Shown: positions 55,701 to 64,000 of the stretch, piece after piece
Numbering within the stretch: the stretch's first letter is position 1
Layout of the letters: each line of letters begins with the position of its first letter
DNA from: Latrodectus hesperus
Lineage: Eukaryota > Arthropoda > Arachnida > Araneae > Theridiidae
Length of the DNA stretch: 64,000 nucleotides
Reading direction: 5' to 3'
Assembly (NCBI GenBank): GCA_037975125.1
Contig: CM075853.1
Coordinates: forward strand, 53,576,958-53,640,957
Program-made: the position numbers and the translations under genes
The notes under the pieces: model-generated
Told to the model about the DNA's origin: nothing
The model's database searches: none
What the model saw: the letters and a program-made list of their open reading frames with translations, nothing else

Positions 55701-57501
55701 AAAAATTTACCTTATTACAAAAAAATAACACTATAAAAATACTATTGTGTGTGATCATAATGATTAATAATTAATATAAAATTTGAAATTATGAATTAAA
55801 TTACCAATATTGCTTATATGTTTTTCAAAGTAAACTTTCTTCAAGTGCAAAATCCTTCTGCTGAAGTTTTCCCAAATTTTTTTTAACATATTTCAACCTT
55901 TTTCAAGAAACAATTGAACAAGTTACAATCATTTCATGAAATGTTGAGAGCTCTTGACAATTGTTTTTTATTTCACAAAGTTTAGGACCAAATAATTTAA
56001 ATTAATAAACATTGAAGGGTTATTTGAACTGACGTACGTGAAAATTGAGGTAACTATTGACTCTTTAACAAAAAAAGGTAGAAATAAGATTTTAGTAAAA
56101 ATTTTATGAATGATCAAATTACAATTTAAGGCACTTTTTGAGTTATAAAATAAGGAAGAAATGCTGTAAACTTACATAGTTAAATATAAGATAAAGGAAC
56201 TTTTCTAAAAATGAATAGGATTTCACAGTGATAATTGTCAGGCATAAAAAGTTTAACTTAATTGATTTGTTTACTATCAACTAATATTTATCATCTTCCA
56301 AAGTGATTTCTTTAAATTTTATTTATTTCAAAAAATGTATTTTTGATGAAAAATTTTCATCTATGATATTTTGAATCATTTTAAGTTTTCATGAAACCGC
56401 TAATCCATTATAATAACAAATTTTAACTTTTTAATTTTCAAAGTCATCAGAATAATTTTTTTTCAGAAAAACTAAACAATAATTTATTTGCAAACTATAT
56501 AAGGAAAATGATATAAGAATTACTCTCTCTTAAATTATTATCCTAAGCTCTTATAAAAATACTTTAAAATTATAAAAAAAAATCAGCATCTCAAATTAGT
56601 CAGTACAAATATATTTTTATCATAGTAGCATACTAGGAATTATTAATAATTTTAATATTTCTAAACAAGTACACATTTACACCAACATGTCAATAAAAAG
56701 TATTTAATGCTGAGTAAATTTTTCCTTTCAATTTAAAAAAGCATAATTTTTAAATTTTATATGGTTTATTTTATTTTTTGTAAGGTGAAATAAATCTTCA
56801 AAAATACTCCATAAGGGTAATTTAACAAATACAAAGCACTAATATAATCAAACAATTTTAATGCAAAAGAATTATTTCAAATATAAATAATTCATTACAC
56901 AAAAATTTTAAAACAAAATTACAATAATAATAAATATATTTTAAGTATATAAAAAATTTTTAATTTTATATTTAATTTCAATCATTTTAAATACACAATT
57001 TATAAATTATATTCTATAATCAAAATATATTACAATGATAGATGAAATTAAGTATGAATATTTCAAATATTTAAAGTAAAATGAAAATGAACAATATATA
57101 TACCTCTGCATCAGGTGTTTCTGAAAGATTTGGCATTTTATCCAATGAAGTCATACTAACTGCTAATCTAAAGCGAGAGCGTAAGGATTCCAGATCACTC
57201 TTATGTTTGGAATTTAATTTTTCTTCTAATTCTTTGAGTTCAGTTGCCTTTAGTTTTTCTATTTCTTCCTTGCATTTATTCAAATCTTCACAAGCTTTTT
57301 CTAGTTCCTATAACACATAACCATTCAATTGTATATGAATGTTATCAGTTTTTATAAAACAATTCAAGACATTTATAAAACCATGTAAATGTTCACCTAT
57401 TTTTATCACTTTTTAAAGTTAAATGCATATTATAAGAAGCAAAATTATGCAAATACTAAAAATCTAGTTTTGATAATCTTAATGAAAAATGTCAAAAGTA
57501 A

Positions 57502-57582
<81 letters not shown>

Positions 57583-60500
57583 AAAGGATATCATTTTGAT
57601 CAAGCAGCATATGCGCATAATAACAAATATTTAAGAAAAGACTATAGGAATAAAACTTTACTGAAAAATGTCTAATAGACTATAAAGATCTAGAAAAAAA
57701 GGCAAAGACAGTGATGTGGCTTCTGATTAACAGAAGGATAACTAATTATATTATTATGGATGGAGGATTTGGTTTAGCCATCGGTACAGTAAACATTGAG
57801 CTTAGGCTTGAAAAGGTGATTGAAATTAAATATCTTGGCTCAATTATATCTAAAAAAATTAAACCCTAAAATGCAGGCTTGAATGGATGCTGGAAACAGA
57901 TGCTACTTTTCAATGATTAAACTGTATAAATCTCTCTTCTGTGCTCTCAAGAAGGATAAAAACTAAACTACATAAAACTATAATCATTACAGTAACCTAT
58001 GCTTGGTCTACAACTCAGAAAAAAAGAAAAAAATTTATGACCCGTGGAAGAAAATTTTTTAAGAAAACTATAAGAATCAATTAGGGATTGAGATTTTATG
58101 GAGGATAAGAAGTAATTCAGAATTGCATAATCTCTATAAAGAAAAAGATATAGTTAATATAATAAAAAAAACTTACAATGACTTGGACATCTAGATTGAA
58201 TGAGCGATGAAAGAGTAACAAAGAAAATATATAGAGGAATACTGGAGGGAAAAAGAAAGGCTGGACATCCCAGATAGAGATGGCTTGTTAAGGAGGGAAA
58301 AATTTGGAAAAGATGAAGAACAAAATTTGGAAGACAAAGATCACAGTCACAAAAAGTAAGCTATTTGGTGAAGGAGGTCAAAATCCTGCATGGATTGCAG
58401 AGCTAAGAAGTAATAGTAGTAGCTGAATAGTAGTAGTAATTAAATAAAACTTTCAGAAATAAGAAAATAAAATTTTAGCATTCACATTTCATGGTTTTGG
58501 ATCCAAACAGATAAAATAAAAAATATTCTTTCCACTTTTACTCATATTTCATAAAATAAGTTCCATTACAAATTTTGATTCAAACCTTATACAATTAATT
58601 ATGTGGCATGACAATTGTAAATGATTTTAATGTTTTACAGAAAAATAATAGGCAATGTTTATTTAAAAAAAATTTTTTTTTCATTCACATTATGTGTGTG
58701 TGATTTTAATATTATCAATATGAGCTATGTTTTTTTTTGTCAATATTTATTAAAAACAATTATTAACAGAATATAATTATTTTAATATCATACTTTAAAT
58801 AATTTATGCAAAATTTGAAGTCATGAATTCATACAAAATGAATATCACTAAATGTCTTGATCATGCTCCTGATAAAGTTTTACTTTAAAAAAAAAGAGGA
58901 GAGTACATTTTTTTATTCCATTTATATACTCAAAATTTTTAAATTTAAATTACACTCTCAATTTTGGAAAGATTGACAGACCAAATCTTATAAATATTAT
59001 ATGATGAAACATGTGAGTGAAATATTTCATTACTATTATAATATTTAATATATATATTTATATATATATAGCAAGACATAAATTAATATATTTTCTATAT
59101 AAATTCAACTTTTCCTTATTTAACCATAAACATTTCATGGCTAATGGTTGTCTTAAGGAATTAAATCCAATGTTGATTGATTAAAAAAAATGTTTGCATG
59201 TATTTTTGAGATTATAAATGAAATAATTGAATAAAATGTGAAGCAAAATAACTTAACCAACTAGATTTAAATTGATTCATTTTTATAATATTACAATTAT
59301 ATGATTGTACATATAATATAACTTAATATTATATAACTGTTGTTTTAATTAATCAATCAAATTCTGTCATTCTGTTTTAAAATTTAAAAAATATGGAGTA
59401 ATTGAACAAAATAAACTCATATGTTAAATCATTATAATTTAATATACTACCTTAACAGATTGCATTTTTTCTTCAAGAGCTAATTCAAGCCTTTTCTTCA
59501 CTTCTTGGAGATTTTGAGCTTCCTTCTTTTCTTCCTGCATCCTACAAAAATCAGAAATCATATTTCAATACACTAATAGTTAAAATTATTATTTAGTAAC
59601 TTATTTACAGAGTTAAACAATGCAATTGTACTTTTCAAGTTCTTGCTTCAGAAGTTTCTGTTGTTCTTGTATAGTTGTAACCAAAGATTGGTGTTTTTGA
59701 GATTCTTCTTGTATGCCGATTTTATCTTCTTGCAATTTTTTTGTTTCTGAAACAGCTTCTGATAAATCCTACAAATTATAATTTTGTATAAAACACAAAG
59801 CAAATGTATTTTTTGAGAATAATAATTCAATAATTATTGATATTTTTTAATCCTAAGAAAAATTTAATGTATGTAATAGAGAAATATTGATATTTTGCAT
59901 GCAATAAAATAAAATTAATAGTTAAGCGACTTACATAAAAAACAAACATTTTGCATTTTATTAAGAATACTCAAAATTTATTGCATGTATTTGGGAATAT
60001 TTTACAATTTAAAAATGTTTTACTAAAAGTTTAAGAAAGTACTTAATCTAACTTTTATAAAATTTTCCTTCAAGTTTCTTTCTAAATACATAAATATTAA
60101 AATTGGAAGTAGCATCAGAATATTTTATTAATCATTTTAAAAAAACTTACAAAAAATAAATTGTTTTAAATAGCTTATAGACGATATTTAAAAAAAAGTA
60201 AGAAATAGCATTTGTTATAACTAAAGCTTTGTTAAAACTTTCAAAATTTTTTACCTGTTTCAATTGAGTAATTTCAGTTTCTTTTTCAACTAGTATTTCT
60301 CTTGTTTCATTTTTAAAGGCATCAAATTCAAGCTCATGTTCTAGCATCATTCGTTGTATTAATTCTTTTTTCTCCTGTAGCTCAGATTCCAGCTGAAAAA
60401 TAAATATTTCATTGAAATTTTTTTTTTTAATATTTTTTATTAATTGTTATACTTATCATCTTATACTTGCCTTAATTTGATCTTTTAACTAGGATTAATC

Positions 60501-63349
60501 AGTAGCAACTGAATTAAAATTTTAAAATAGTAAATTTCTACATCAGAATTTTCAGATTTAAATGGTTGGAAGATTTTTTAAACTAGTAGATAAACATACG
60601 CATGTATTAGAGGCCTCATCCAAACTATTCATTAAAATTATTTCAATTAAACATCTTTCTTTTCAAAAATATTATTAACTGAAAAGCACTTCATTATTTT
60701 TTTTCTTAAATTTATAATATTATAAATTTATATGTACAATTTACTTGATCTTCATCAATGGTCTAGTACAGTTCACTATGTTCTTAACAAAGTTTCATTT
60801 CAGAGTGACTAATCAAAATAATGCATGAAGCACAAATCAAATTCTATCCTTTCCATTCTAATTAAATTTAAAAAGTAGAAAAGATAAAATTTCTATAATG
60901 GATAAGCAAATAATGATAAACTATTAATTAATTTTCTTGAGAAACATATACATCATAAATGTATTCAAATCATTAATGAATTCATATAGATTTGAAAAAT
61001 AATGTGAAATTTGAAAGAATATATGCAAAATATATATTCAAAAGATTAACACAAAATTTTTATTAACAATACACAATAAATGGTGTTTCTAAAAATAACA
61101 TGTGATCAATTATTATCAGATGTAATTAAGATTAATATAACATTGTTAAATGATATGGATTTTTAAACTACCATGCTTTAAATGCTCACAATAAAAAGTA
61201 TAAATCATAAAAAATATTAAGCAAATTGATTTCAAATAATTAGCAATTGATTGATTTCAAATAATTAGCAATTGAGACATTTTAATTGTAAAACCAACCA
61301 TGATAAACATGGTTATAATATGATTTTACAAAACAAAAAAAAATCTAAAATAATAAGAATTAACAGTACAGTTCCATTATACCCCCAGTATGATAATCAT
61401 CTTAACAGGAAAGAAAAAAAATCACAATTACTGTGTTAAATATTTGTTTTGTGTATTGTTTAAAAAGATTTTAAATTTTAGAAACTACTAAAAAGTAATA
61501 CAAACATATTACTTAGATTTTATAAACTATATAATTATCATTTATAAGCAAAACTTTTTGAAGAGCCAAAGTTTATTTCTGACAGAAACTGTTTAGTAAT
61601 AATTTCAATAATTGACTGTAGGGGTATAATGAAATAGTACCAAATTAATTATATCATACATTTTAGATAAAATCTTAAACTTATGAAAATAAAATTTTAT
61701 TTTTAATCAAATATGTCTTTTGCATGCTAATTCGTAAAAATGTTGACCTAATATCAATATCTTAAAAATATAGCAAACCTATTTGAATAAAAATAAAAAA
61801 AAGTTTATAAAAGGATTAAAATCATATTAATTATTGCTAAAAAATATCAGTAAGCAAAGTCAATCATGTATTAAAAATTTATGAAATATTCATAAATCTA
61901 TTTTCTTTCATGAGACATTTCTGACTCAAAGACAAGAAAATATTTGCTGGCAGAAAAGGCATTCAATAGTTTAAAGCATTCAGAACCATGGATATAACTG
62001 ATTAATGATTTTGACAGATTATTGAGCATCATTAGTTCATATTTGCTTTAATAATAAATATAAATCCCACTAGACATGTTTGATTTTATTTGGAATGCTA
62101 GTTGCTCATGGTCATATTTTACATACAAGAACTGATCAGGATAGTACCTATAGTTTAAAGTAGAATCCAAACTACTATAAACACTTAAACCAGAAGTAGA
62201 AATCAAACCCACAAACTGTTGAATTAAAGGTCTCATAGCACACTAGTGAGAAATACAATTAAAACATATTTGATATAAACATATGTTTCAAAAAACAATA
62301 ATGACTCTAATAGGAATTTAATAAAAAATTAGAAAAATAATGAGTAAATTAAAAATGTAGTCAAGACTAAAACCTAAATCATTCAAAAAACCAGAGCAAA
62401 AAGTTCAAACAATGTAAGATTACAGAATATGCCAAACTATAGAATAGTTTAAAAAAGAAATATGGCAGTAAGAAAATGAAGAGTAAGTTATAATGAACTT
62501 TTAAATTATAACAAATACAACAGAAAAATGCATTGAAAGTGTTTGGTGAAGGTACAGTTTGTGGGAGAACATGCAGGTGATTTGAAAAAATTTCAAAATG
62601 AACTCAGAAATCCTACAATTTTAAACTGAAGTCGAGCCTGAATAAAAAATGTTGTATTATTGTGGAACATTTCACGACAAATATATCTTTAATACCAAGA
62701 ACAGTTAAACTTGACATTTAAATGAAACAAAATTATAATAAACAAAAAAAGCATAAAATTTGGAAATTGGAAAAAAATTTTACTCTTTATTATTAACAGT
62801 TTTTATTACCTTATTACTTGTTTTAAATAAAAATTTATATTGAAATATTTATACAGCTTTTGATTATATTTTGAAAAAATCATTATTATAAAATTGTATC
62901 TAAGTTTGAAATGAGAATAAATGATACCTATTTGTTATAAAGTAAAAAAGAATTGTATAAATTATAACTACCTTATTTGTTATTTTCCCTAAAATTCACA
63001 TGGTCATTTTTTCCAGTGACATTTGTAATGATAATTTAAACACATTTTGTCCATCAAATTAATAATCAATTAATTATTCAATTTATCTGAATTAATAGAG
63101 CACAAAATCCCAATATAAAAAAATATAATTTTCACATTAAAGTGTTTTAGCAATAGAAACCAGTAACATTACCAGTTCTTTTTCATGTTTCGTTTCTTCA
63201 AAGCTCATACAAGCTGATCTTAAATTTTCCTCATAATATGCAATTTGATTTTCTGCATCAATCAACTTTTGTTTTTCAATTTCCAATCTCTTTGAATAAT
63301 CATTTTCAATGTCAGCAAATTTAGCTCTTGCTTCAGACAATGCTGTTTC
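37523..63349 (-). CDS. RB1CC1: RB1CC1/FIP200 autophagy scaffold, C-terminal 591 residues (14 exons, 5' part outside window)
   Basis: The join of 63349-63173, 60392-60255, 59768-59632, 59541-59451, 57307-57104, 51024-50785, 49482-49374, 45413-45335, 42430-42347, 42019-41965, 39624-39563, 38124-37997, 37893-37826 and 37726-37523 is open throughout. It is 1776 bp, with GT-AG borders and matching phases at every junction. Residues 1 to about 375 of this fragment are coiled coil rich in Glu/Lys/Leu, with a short RSRFRLAVSMTSLDK break typical of FIP200. A Ser-rich linker follows. The Claw domain (about 455-545) has GELVLVGYDEKLEHFIILHF, HFLHSESVAALDLK, WTIGVVAQKEFC and LGTRFYRVKVNKW. A 46-residue Ser-rich tail ends SSI. 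In animals the protein scaffolds the ULK1/Atg1 kinase complex, and the Claw binds cargo receptors such as p62. Human FIP200 has about 1594 residues, so roughly 1,000 upstream residues lie beyond 64,000. The assignment is by remembered sequence resemblance, strongest in the Claw. Confidence 0.93.
37826..37893 (-). CDS. RB1CC1: RB1CC1 exon 13 in window (Claw)
   Basis: 2 bases + 22 codons: ASPSEKWTIGVVAQKEFCVT then KK. The acceptor CTCTTTATTTAG was chosen because the CAG 14 bases upstream would give a stop in the joined frame. The Lys-Lys pair after CVT aligns with the human Claw Lys1568-Lys1569 (receptor-contact residues). Confidence 0.93.
37997..38124 (-). CDS. RB1CC1: RB1CC1 exon 12 in window (Claw)
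   Basis: CEPGELVLVGYDEKLEHFII, then LHFGNHIHFLHSESVAALDL. It corresponds to the first strands of the FIP200 Claw (human FHVGDLVLIILDERHDNYVL region). Acceptor TTTTTAG, donor GTAAGT. Confidence 0.95.
38125..39562 (-). other. Intron, 1.4 kb
   Basis: AT-rich. Nothing recognised. Confidence 0.85.
39563..39624 (-). CDS. RB1CC1: RB1CC1 exon 11 in window
   Basis: 20 codons plus 2 bases: AYSSVNRKPCILCLNKVSLL. Acceptor ATTTGTAG, donor GTAAGT. It leads into the Claw domain. Confidence 0.88.
39625..41964 (-). other. Intron, 2.3 kb, with a GC-richer patch
   Basis: 41,130-41,650 is less AT-rich and may be an old repeat. No transposase motif was recognised in it. Confidence 0.8.
41965..42019 (-). CDS. 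RB1CC1: RB1CC1 exon 10 in window
   Basis: 1 base + 18 codons: NLPYHLVGSSSGASTSEQ. Acceptor TTTCTTAG, donor GTAACT. A Ser-rich linker just before the Claw. Confidence 0.88.
42347..42430 (-). CDS. RB1CC1: RB1CC1 exon 9 in window
   Basis: 1 base + 27 codons + 2 bases: EIQSTDPHSISLKMKADIEA through LLQITDA. Acceptor CTTGTAG, donor GTAAGA. Confidence 0.9.
42431..45334 (-). other. Intron, 2.9 kb
   Basis: AT-rich. The short ORFs at 42967-43326 are chance frames. Nothing recognised. Confidence 0.85.
45335..45413 (-). CDS. RB1CC1: RB1CC1 exon 8 in window
   Basis: Two bases completing Ser, then YLDQLKLFPPPTREDVMSQS through ESGAS, and two bases of the next Arg. Acceptor ACTTTTAG, donor GTAAGC. Linker between coiled coil and Claw. 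Confidence 0.9.
47755..47792. repeat. Hairpin, 17-bp arms
   Basis: AAAGAGACATGACTGAT and ATCAGTCGTGTCTCTTT pair at 16 of 17 positions (one T-G) around GTCA. Confidence 0.85.
47950..48990 (-). mobile_element. Decayed mariner-like transposon in intron
   Basis: Minus-strand frames give an N-terminal KTDFKKF.AGDFDLK segment and EIYGGKIE (about 48780-48880). About 600 bp on there is a C-terminal FISYLLNSLYGVSLRS, then RQIFLGTRNYEVH (about 48000-48170). This resembles the mariner pattern WF.RF..GDF.L and SL.NSL.G..F...FY..GI..L. Heavily mutated and inactive. Confidence 0.65.
49374..49482 (-). CDS. RB1CC1: RB1CC1 exon 7 in window (end of coiled coil)
   Basis: 36 codons plus 1 base: VTFNEAIDNLAKEKDSVIDN through SLLEAKHFAIK. 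Acceptor TTATTTAG, donor GTGAGT. Confidence 0.92.
50210..50418 (-). mobile_element. tRNA-derived SINE with 12-bp target duplication and internal hairpin
   Basis: The minus strand reads GAGCTGACAGCCGAATGG and GTAAGCGCTCTTGCC (A box), then GGTTCAACAATTCG and GGGTTCGAATCCCACC (B box). TGGAACTGGAGA is repeated exactly at 50198-50209 and 50419-50430. Just behind the B box lies a perfect inverted repeat with 18-bp arms and a 2-nt loop (50314-50351). Confidence 0.92.
50314..50351. repeat. Perfect inverted repeat inside the SINE
   Basis: Arms 50314-50331 and 50334-50351 (CACCTTGGGCATGGATGC and its complement) with only AA between. The stem duplicates part of the B-box-adjacent sequence in inverse orientation. 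Confidence 0.93.
50785..51024 (-). CDS. RB1CC1: RB1CC1 exon 6 in window
   Basis: 80 codons, phase 0 at both ends: SLICIEDVKRIIAEDREKWE through EKLKSRMTAENQ. Donor GTATTT, acceptor TGATTGTAG. An alternative acceptor closer to ATGTGAAAAGG is possible, and the 5' border is the least certain of this exon. Coiled coil. Confidence 0.87.
51440..52435 (-). mobile_element. Decayed Tc1-like transposon
   Basis: A minus frame at 52173-52421 gives a Tc1 N-terminal helix-turn-helix: LSDFKKGIVVRYHKNGGFS and IPKSTVAFVIKKWKISGD, followed by a GRP-like GLRPDRFTK. Downstream broken frames (about 51730-52100) show a GGGIMVLVYF segment like the conserved GG.VMVWG of Tc1. No terminal repeats were fixed. Confidence 0.75.
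53320..53790 (+). mobile_element. Decayed LINE 3' fragment
   Basis: The + frame gives KTLVRPIVSYGSKCWTINKE and DEEKLMNFERK, then a ...GG.GIS.. piece, and RERERRKTKNQMDR followed by ALEELG. These are the C-terminal signatures of RTE/Jockey-like LINE ORF2 (YGS.CWT, FERK, RPR.RW). It has several stops and no visible tail. Confidence 0.75.
54428..54550. repeat. Tandem duplication of a 55-bp segment
   Basis: AATTTGTTGGACACATAAAA... occurs at 54428-54482 and 54496-54550 (period 68) with one visible substitution (A/C). Confidence 0.9.
57104..57307 (-). CDS. RB1CC1: RB1CC1 exon 5 in window
   Basis: 68 codons, phase 0 at both ends: ELEKACEDLNKCKEEIEKLK, then LESLRSRFRLAVSMTSLDK and ending NLSETPDAE. 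The RSRF...SLDK stretch is a recognisable FIP200 break in the coiled coil. Acceptor GTTATAG, donor GTATAT. Confidence 0.92.
57508..57579. repeat. (TA)n array in intron
   Basis: About 72 bp of TA. Confidence 0.97.
57700..58440 (+). mobile_element. Decayed LINE reverse-transcriptase 3' fragment
   Basis: Broken + frames give LINE RT C-terminal signatures in order: TNYIIMDGG, KVIEIKYLGSIISKKI (the YLG motif), ITVTYAWSTTQ-type sequence, then IRSNSELHNLYKEKDIV and PAWIAELRS at the end. It ends in short AGTAGTAGT-type repeats (about 58400-58440). Many stops. The family is RTE/Jockey-like; the exact clade was not decided. Confidence 0.75.
59451..59541 (-). CDS. RB1CC1: RB1CC1 exon 4 in window
   Basis: One base completing the split Lys, then 30 codons MQEEKKEAQNLQEVKKRLEL through EEKMQSVK. 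Acceptor TTTTTGTAG, donor GTAGTA. It is separated from exon 3 by only 90 bp. Confidence 0.88.
59632..59768 (-). CDS. RB1CC1: RB1CC1 exon 3 in window
   Basis: 45 codons plus 2 bases: DLSEAVSETKKLQEDK through LLKQELE, then AA completing Lys with the next exon. Acceptor TTTGTAG, donor GTACAA (weak but phase-consistent). Confidence 0.88.
60255..60392 (-). CDS. RB1CC1: RB1CC1 exon 2 in window
   Basis: 46 codons, phase 0 at both ends: LESELQEKKELIQRMMLEHE through ETEITQLKQ. Acceptor TTTTTCAG, donor GTAAAA. Coiled coil. Confidence 0.92.
60393..63172 (-). other. Intron, 2.8 kb
   Basis: AT-rich. It holds a decayed SINE (62060-62245) and a short tandem duplication (61224-61275, unit containing TTGATTTCAAATAATTAGCA). 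Confidence 0.85.
62060..62245 (-). mobile_element. Decayed SINE of the 50210 family
   Basis: The + strand reads GTACCTATAGTTTAAAGTAG and AATCAAACCCACAAACTGTT, aligning with GACCTACAGTTTAAAGTGG and ATTCGAACCCACGAATTGTT in the copy at 50210-50418. The B box is mutated. Confidence 0.65.
63173..63349 (-). CDS. RB1CC1: RB1CC1 exon 1 in window (coiled coil)
   Basis: 59 codons, phase 0 at both ends, starting ETALSEARAKFADIENDY and ending ETKHEKEL. Acceptor CTTTAG, donor GTAATG. Heptad-rich coiled coil. Confidence 0.9.
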
Positions 63350-64000
63350 CTAAAGGGAGAAAAAACTATTTAAAAATAAGCTCTATTTCAATAAAAATTT
63401 TGAAATTTCTTGCTTTTAGATTTAAATTTTTATGATATCAAAGGAAAAGAGATACAATAAAAAAGCAACTACAAAATAAAGAATAGTTTCTCCTAAAGAG
63501 TAGTCAAACTTCTTATCATAAAAAATTAATATTTTTAGTAACCCAATTTGAAAGAAATATTTTTGAAAAAACCAGAATTTCTATTATACTAGTGATTGTT
63601 TTTTTTTATCATCTATAAACAAAATGCATACATTTGATTTCTCATGGGAGAGGAAGCATAATCAAACTGATCAAAGACAGCATATCTCTTGTAAAAAGTC
63701 TCAAAAATTACCACCATAAAATTAAATACTGAAAACTATTGTATTTTGTATATTTGTGAATGCTGAGAATTAAACTTTTTTTTTACAATTAATTTTTTCC
63801 CAATAACTAATATAATTTGCTTGTCATTACAAACTAAATATATTTAGGAAAAATATGTCATTGCATGTAATTTTGCAAAATGGCAATATATTTATAAATG
63901 CAGAATTAAACTTTTATTTATTTATTTATTTTACAATTAATCTATTAACAATAACTAATATAATTTGCTTACCAACTAGTTATATTTAGGAAAAAGCATC
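63350..64000 (-). other. Intron upstream of exon 1 in window
   Basis: AT-rich, reaching the window edge. The acceptor TCTCCCTTTAG precedes the exon at 63349. No exon was seen within it. Confidence 0.7.

Larger units (their letters stand above)
51025..57103 (-). other. Intron, 6.1 kb
   Basis: The largest intron seen. It contains a Tc1-like remnant (51440-52435), a LINE 3' fragment (53320-53790) and a 55-bp duplication (54428-54550). The rest is AT-rich without recognisable content. Confidence 0.82.
57308..59450 (-). other. Intron, 2.1 kb
   Basis: Holds a (TA)n array (57508-57579) and a LINE 3' fragment (57700-58440) in the opposite orientation to the gene. Confidence 0.85.

Overview
The window is nuclear DNA of an animal, most likely an arthropod and possibly an arachnid. 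That is inferred from very high A+T, short exons with GT-AG introns, mariner/Tc1-type and hAT-like DNA transposons, tRNA-derived SINEs with target-site duplications, LINE tails and long (TA)n arrays. No sequence here fixes the species. There is no sign of bacterial or phage organisation.

Left part, about 1 to 33,900. No confident host gene was found. This stretch is AT-rich intergenic or intronic DNA loaded with mobile elements. From left to right: a decayed mariner (1-800); a hAT-like MITE with an imperfect 8-bp target duplication (2205-2650); a broken small Lys/Glu-rich ORF (4721-5013); a 1.2-kb element with inverted ends and a perfect 8-bp target duplication (5863-7072); a perfect 29-bp-arm hairpin (11300-11365); a tRNA-derived SINE (13589-13856); a decayed Tc1-like transposon (14855-16248); a possible GC-rich first exon on the + strand (about 17215-17488); a second tRNA-derived SINE (23491-23787); a 1.9-kb DDE transposon with about 307-bp terminal inverted repeats (26178-28087); and a LINE 3' fragment with RNase H remnants (about 28135-29150).

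Right part, 37,523 to the window edge, minus strand. This is the 3' half of one large gene, recognised as RB1CC1/FIP200 (the Atg11/Atg17-type scaffold of the ULK1/Atg1 autophagy-initiation complex). Fourteen coding exons could be joined with consistent phases. They give 591 residues: a long coiled coil, a linker, the C-terminal Claw domain and a Ser-rich tail of 46 residues. The 5' half of the gene lies beyond position 64,000. Its introns hold a decayed mariner, a Tc1-like remnant, two LINE 3' fragments, SINEs and a (TA)n array. The AT-rich stretch below the stop codon (about 33,900-37,522) probably contains the 3' UTR, but its end could not be fixed.

The only cellular system visible is therefore autophagy initiation through RB1CC1. 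Everything else is mobile elements and simple repeats. The less routine points are the 5863-7072 element, the long-TIR DDE transposon inserted in a (TA)n tract beside a palindrome, SINEs with internal hairpins, and the C-terminal extension of the RB1CC1 Claw.
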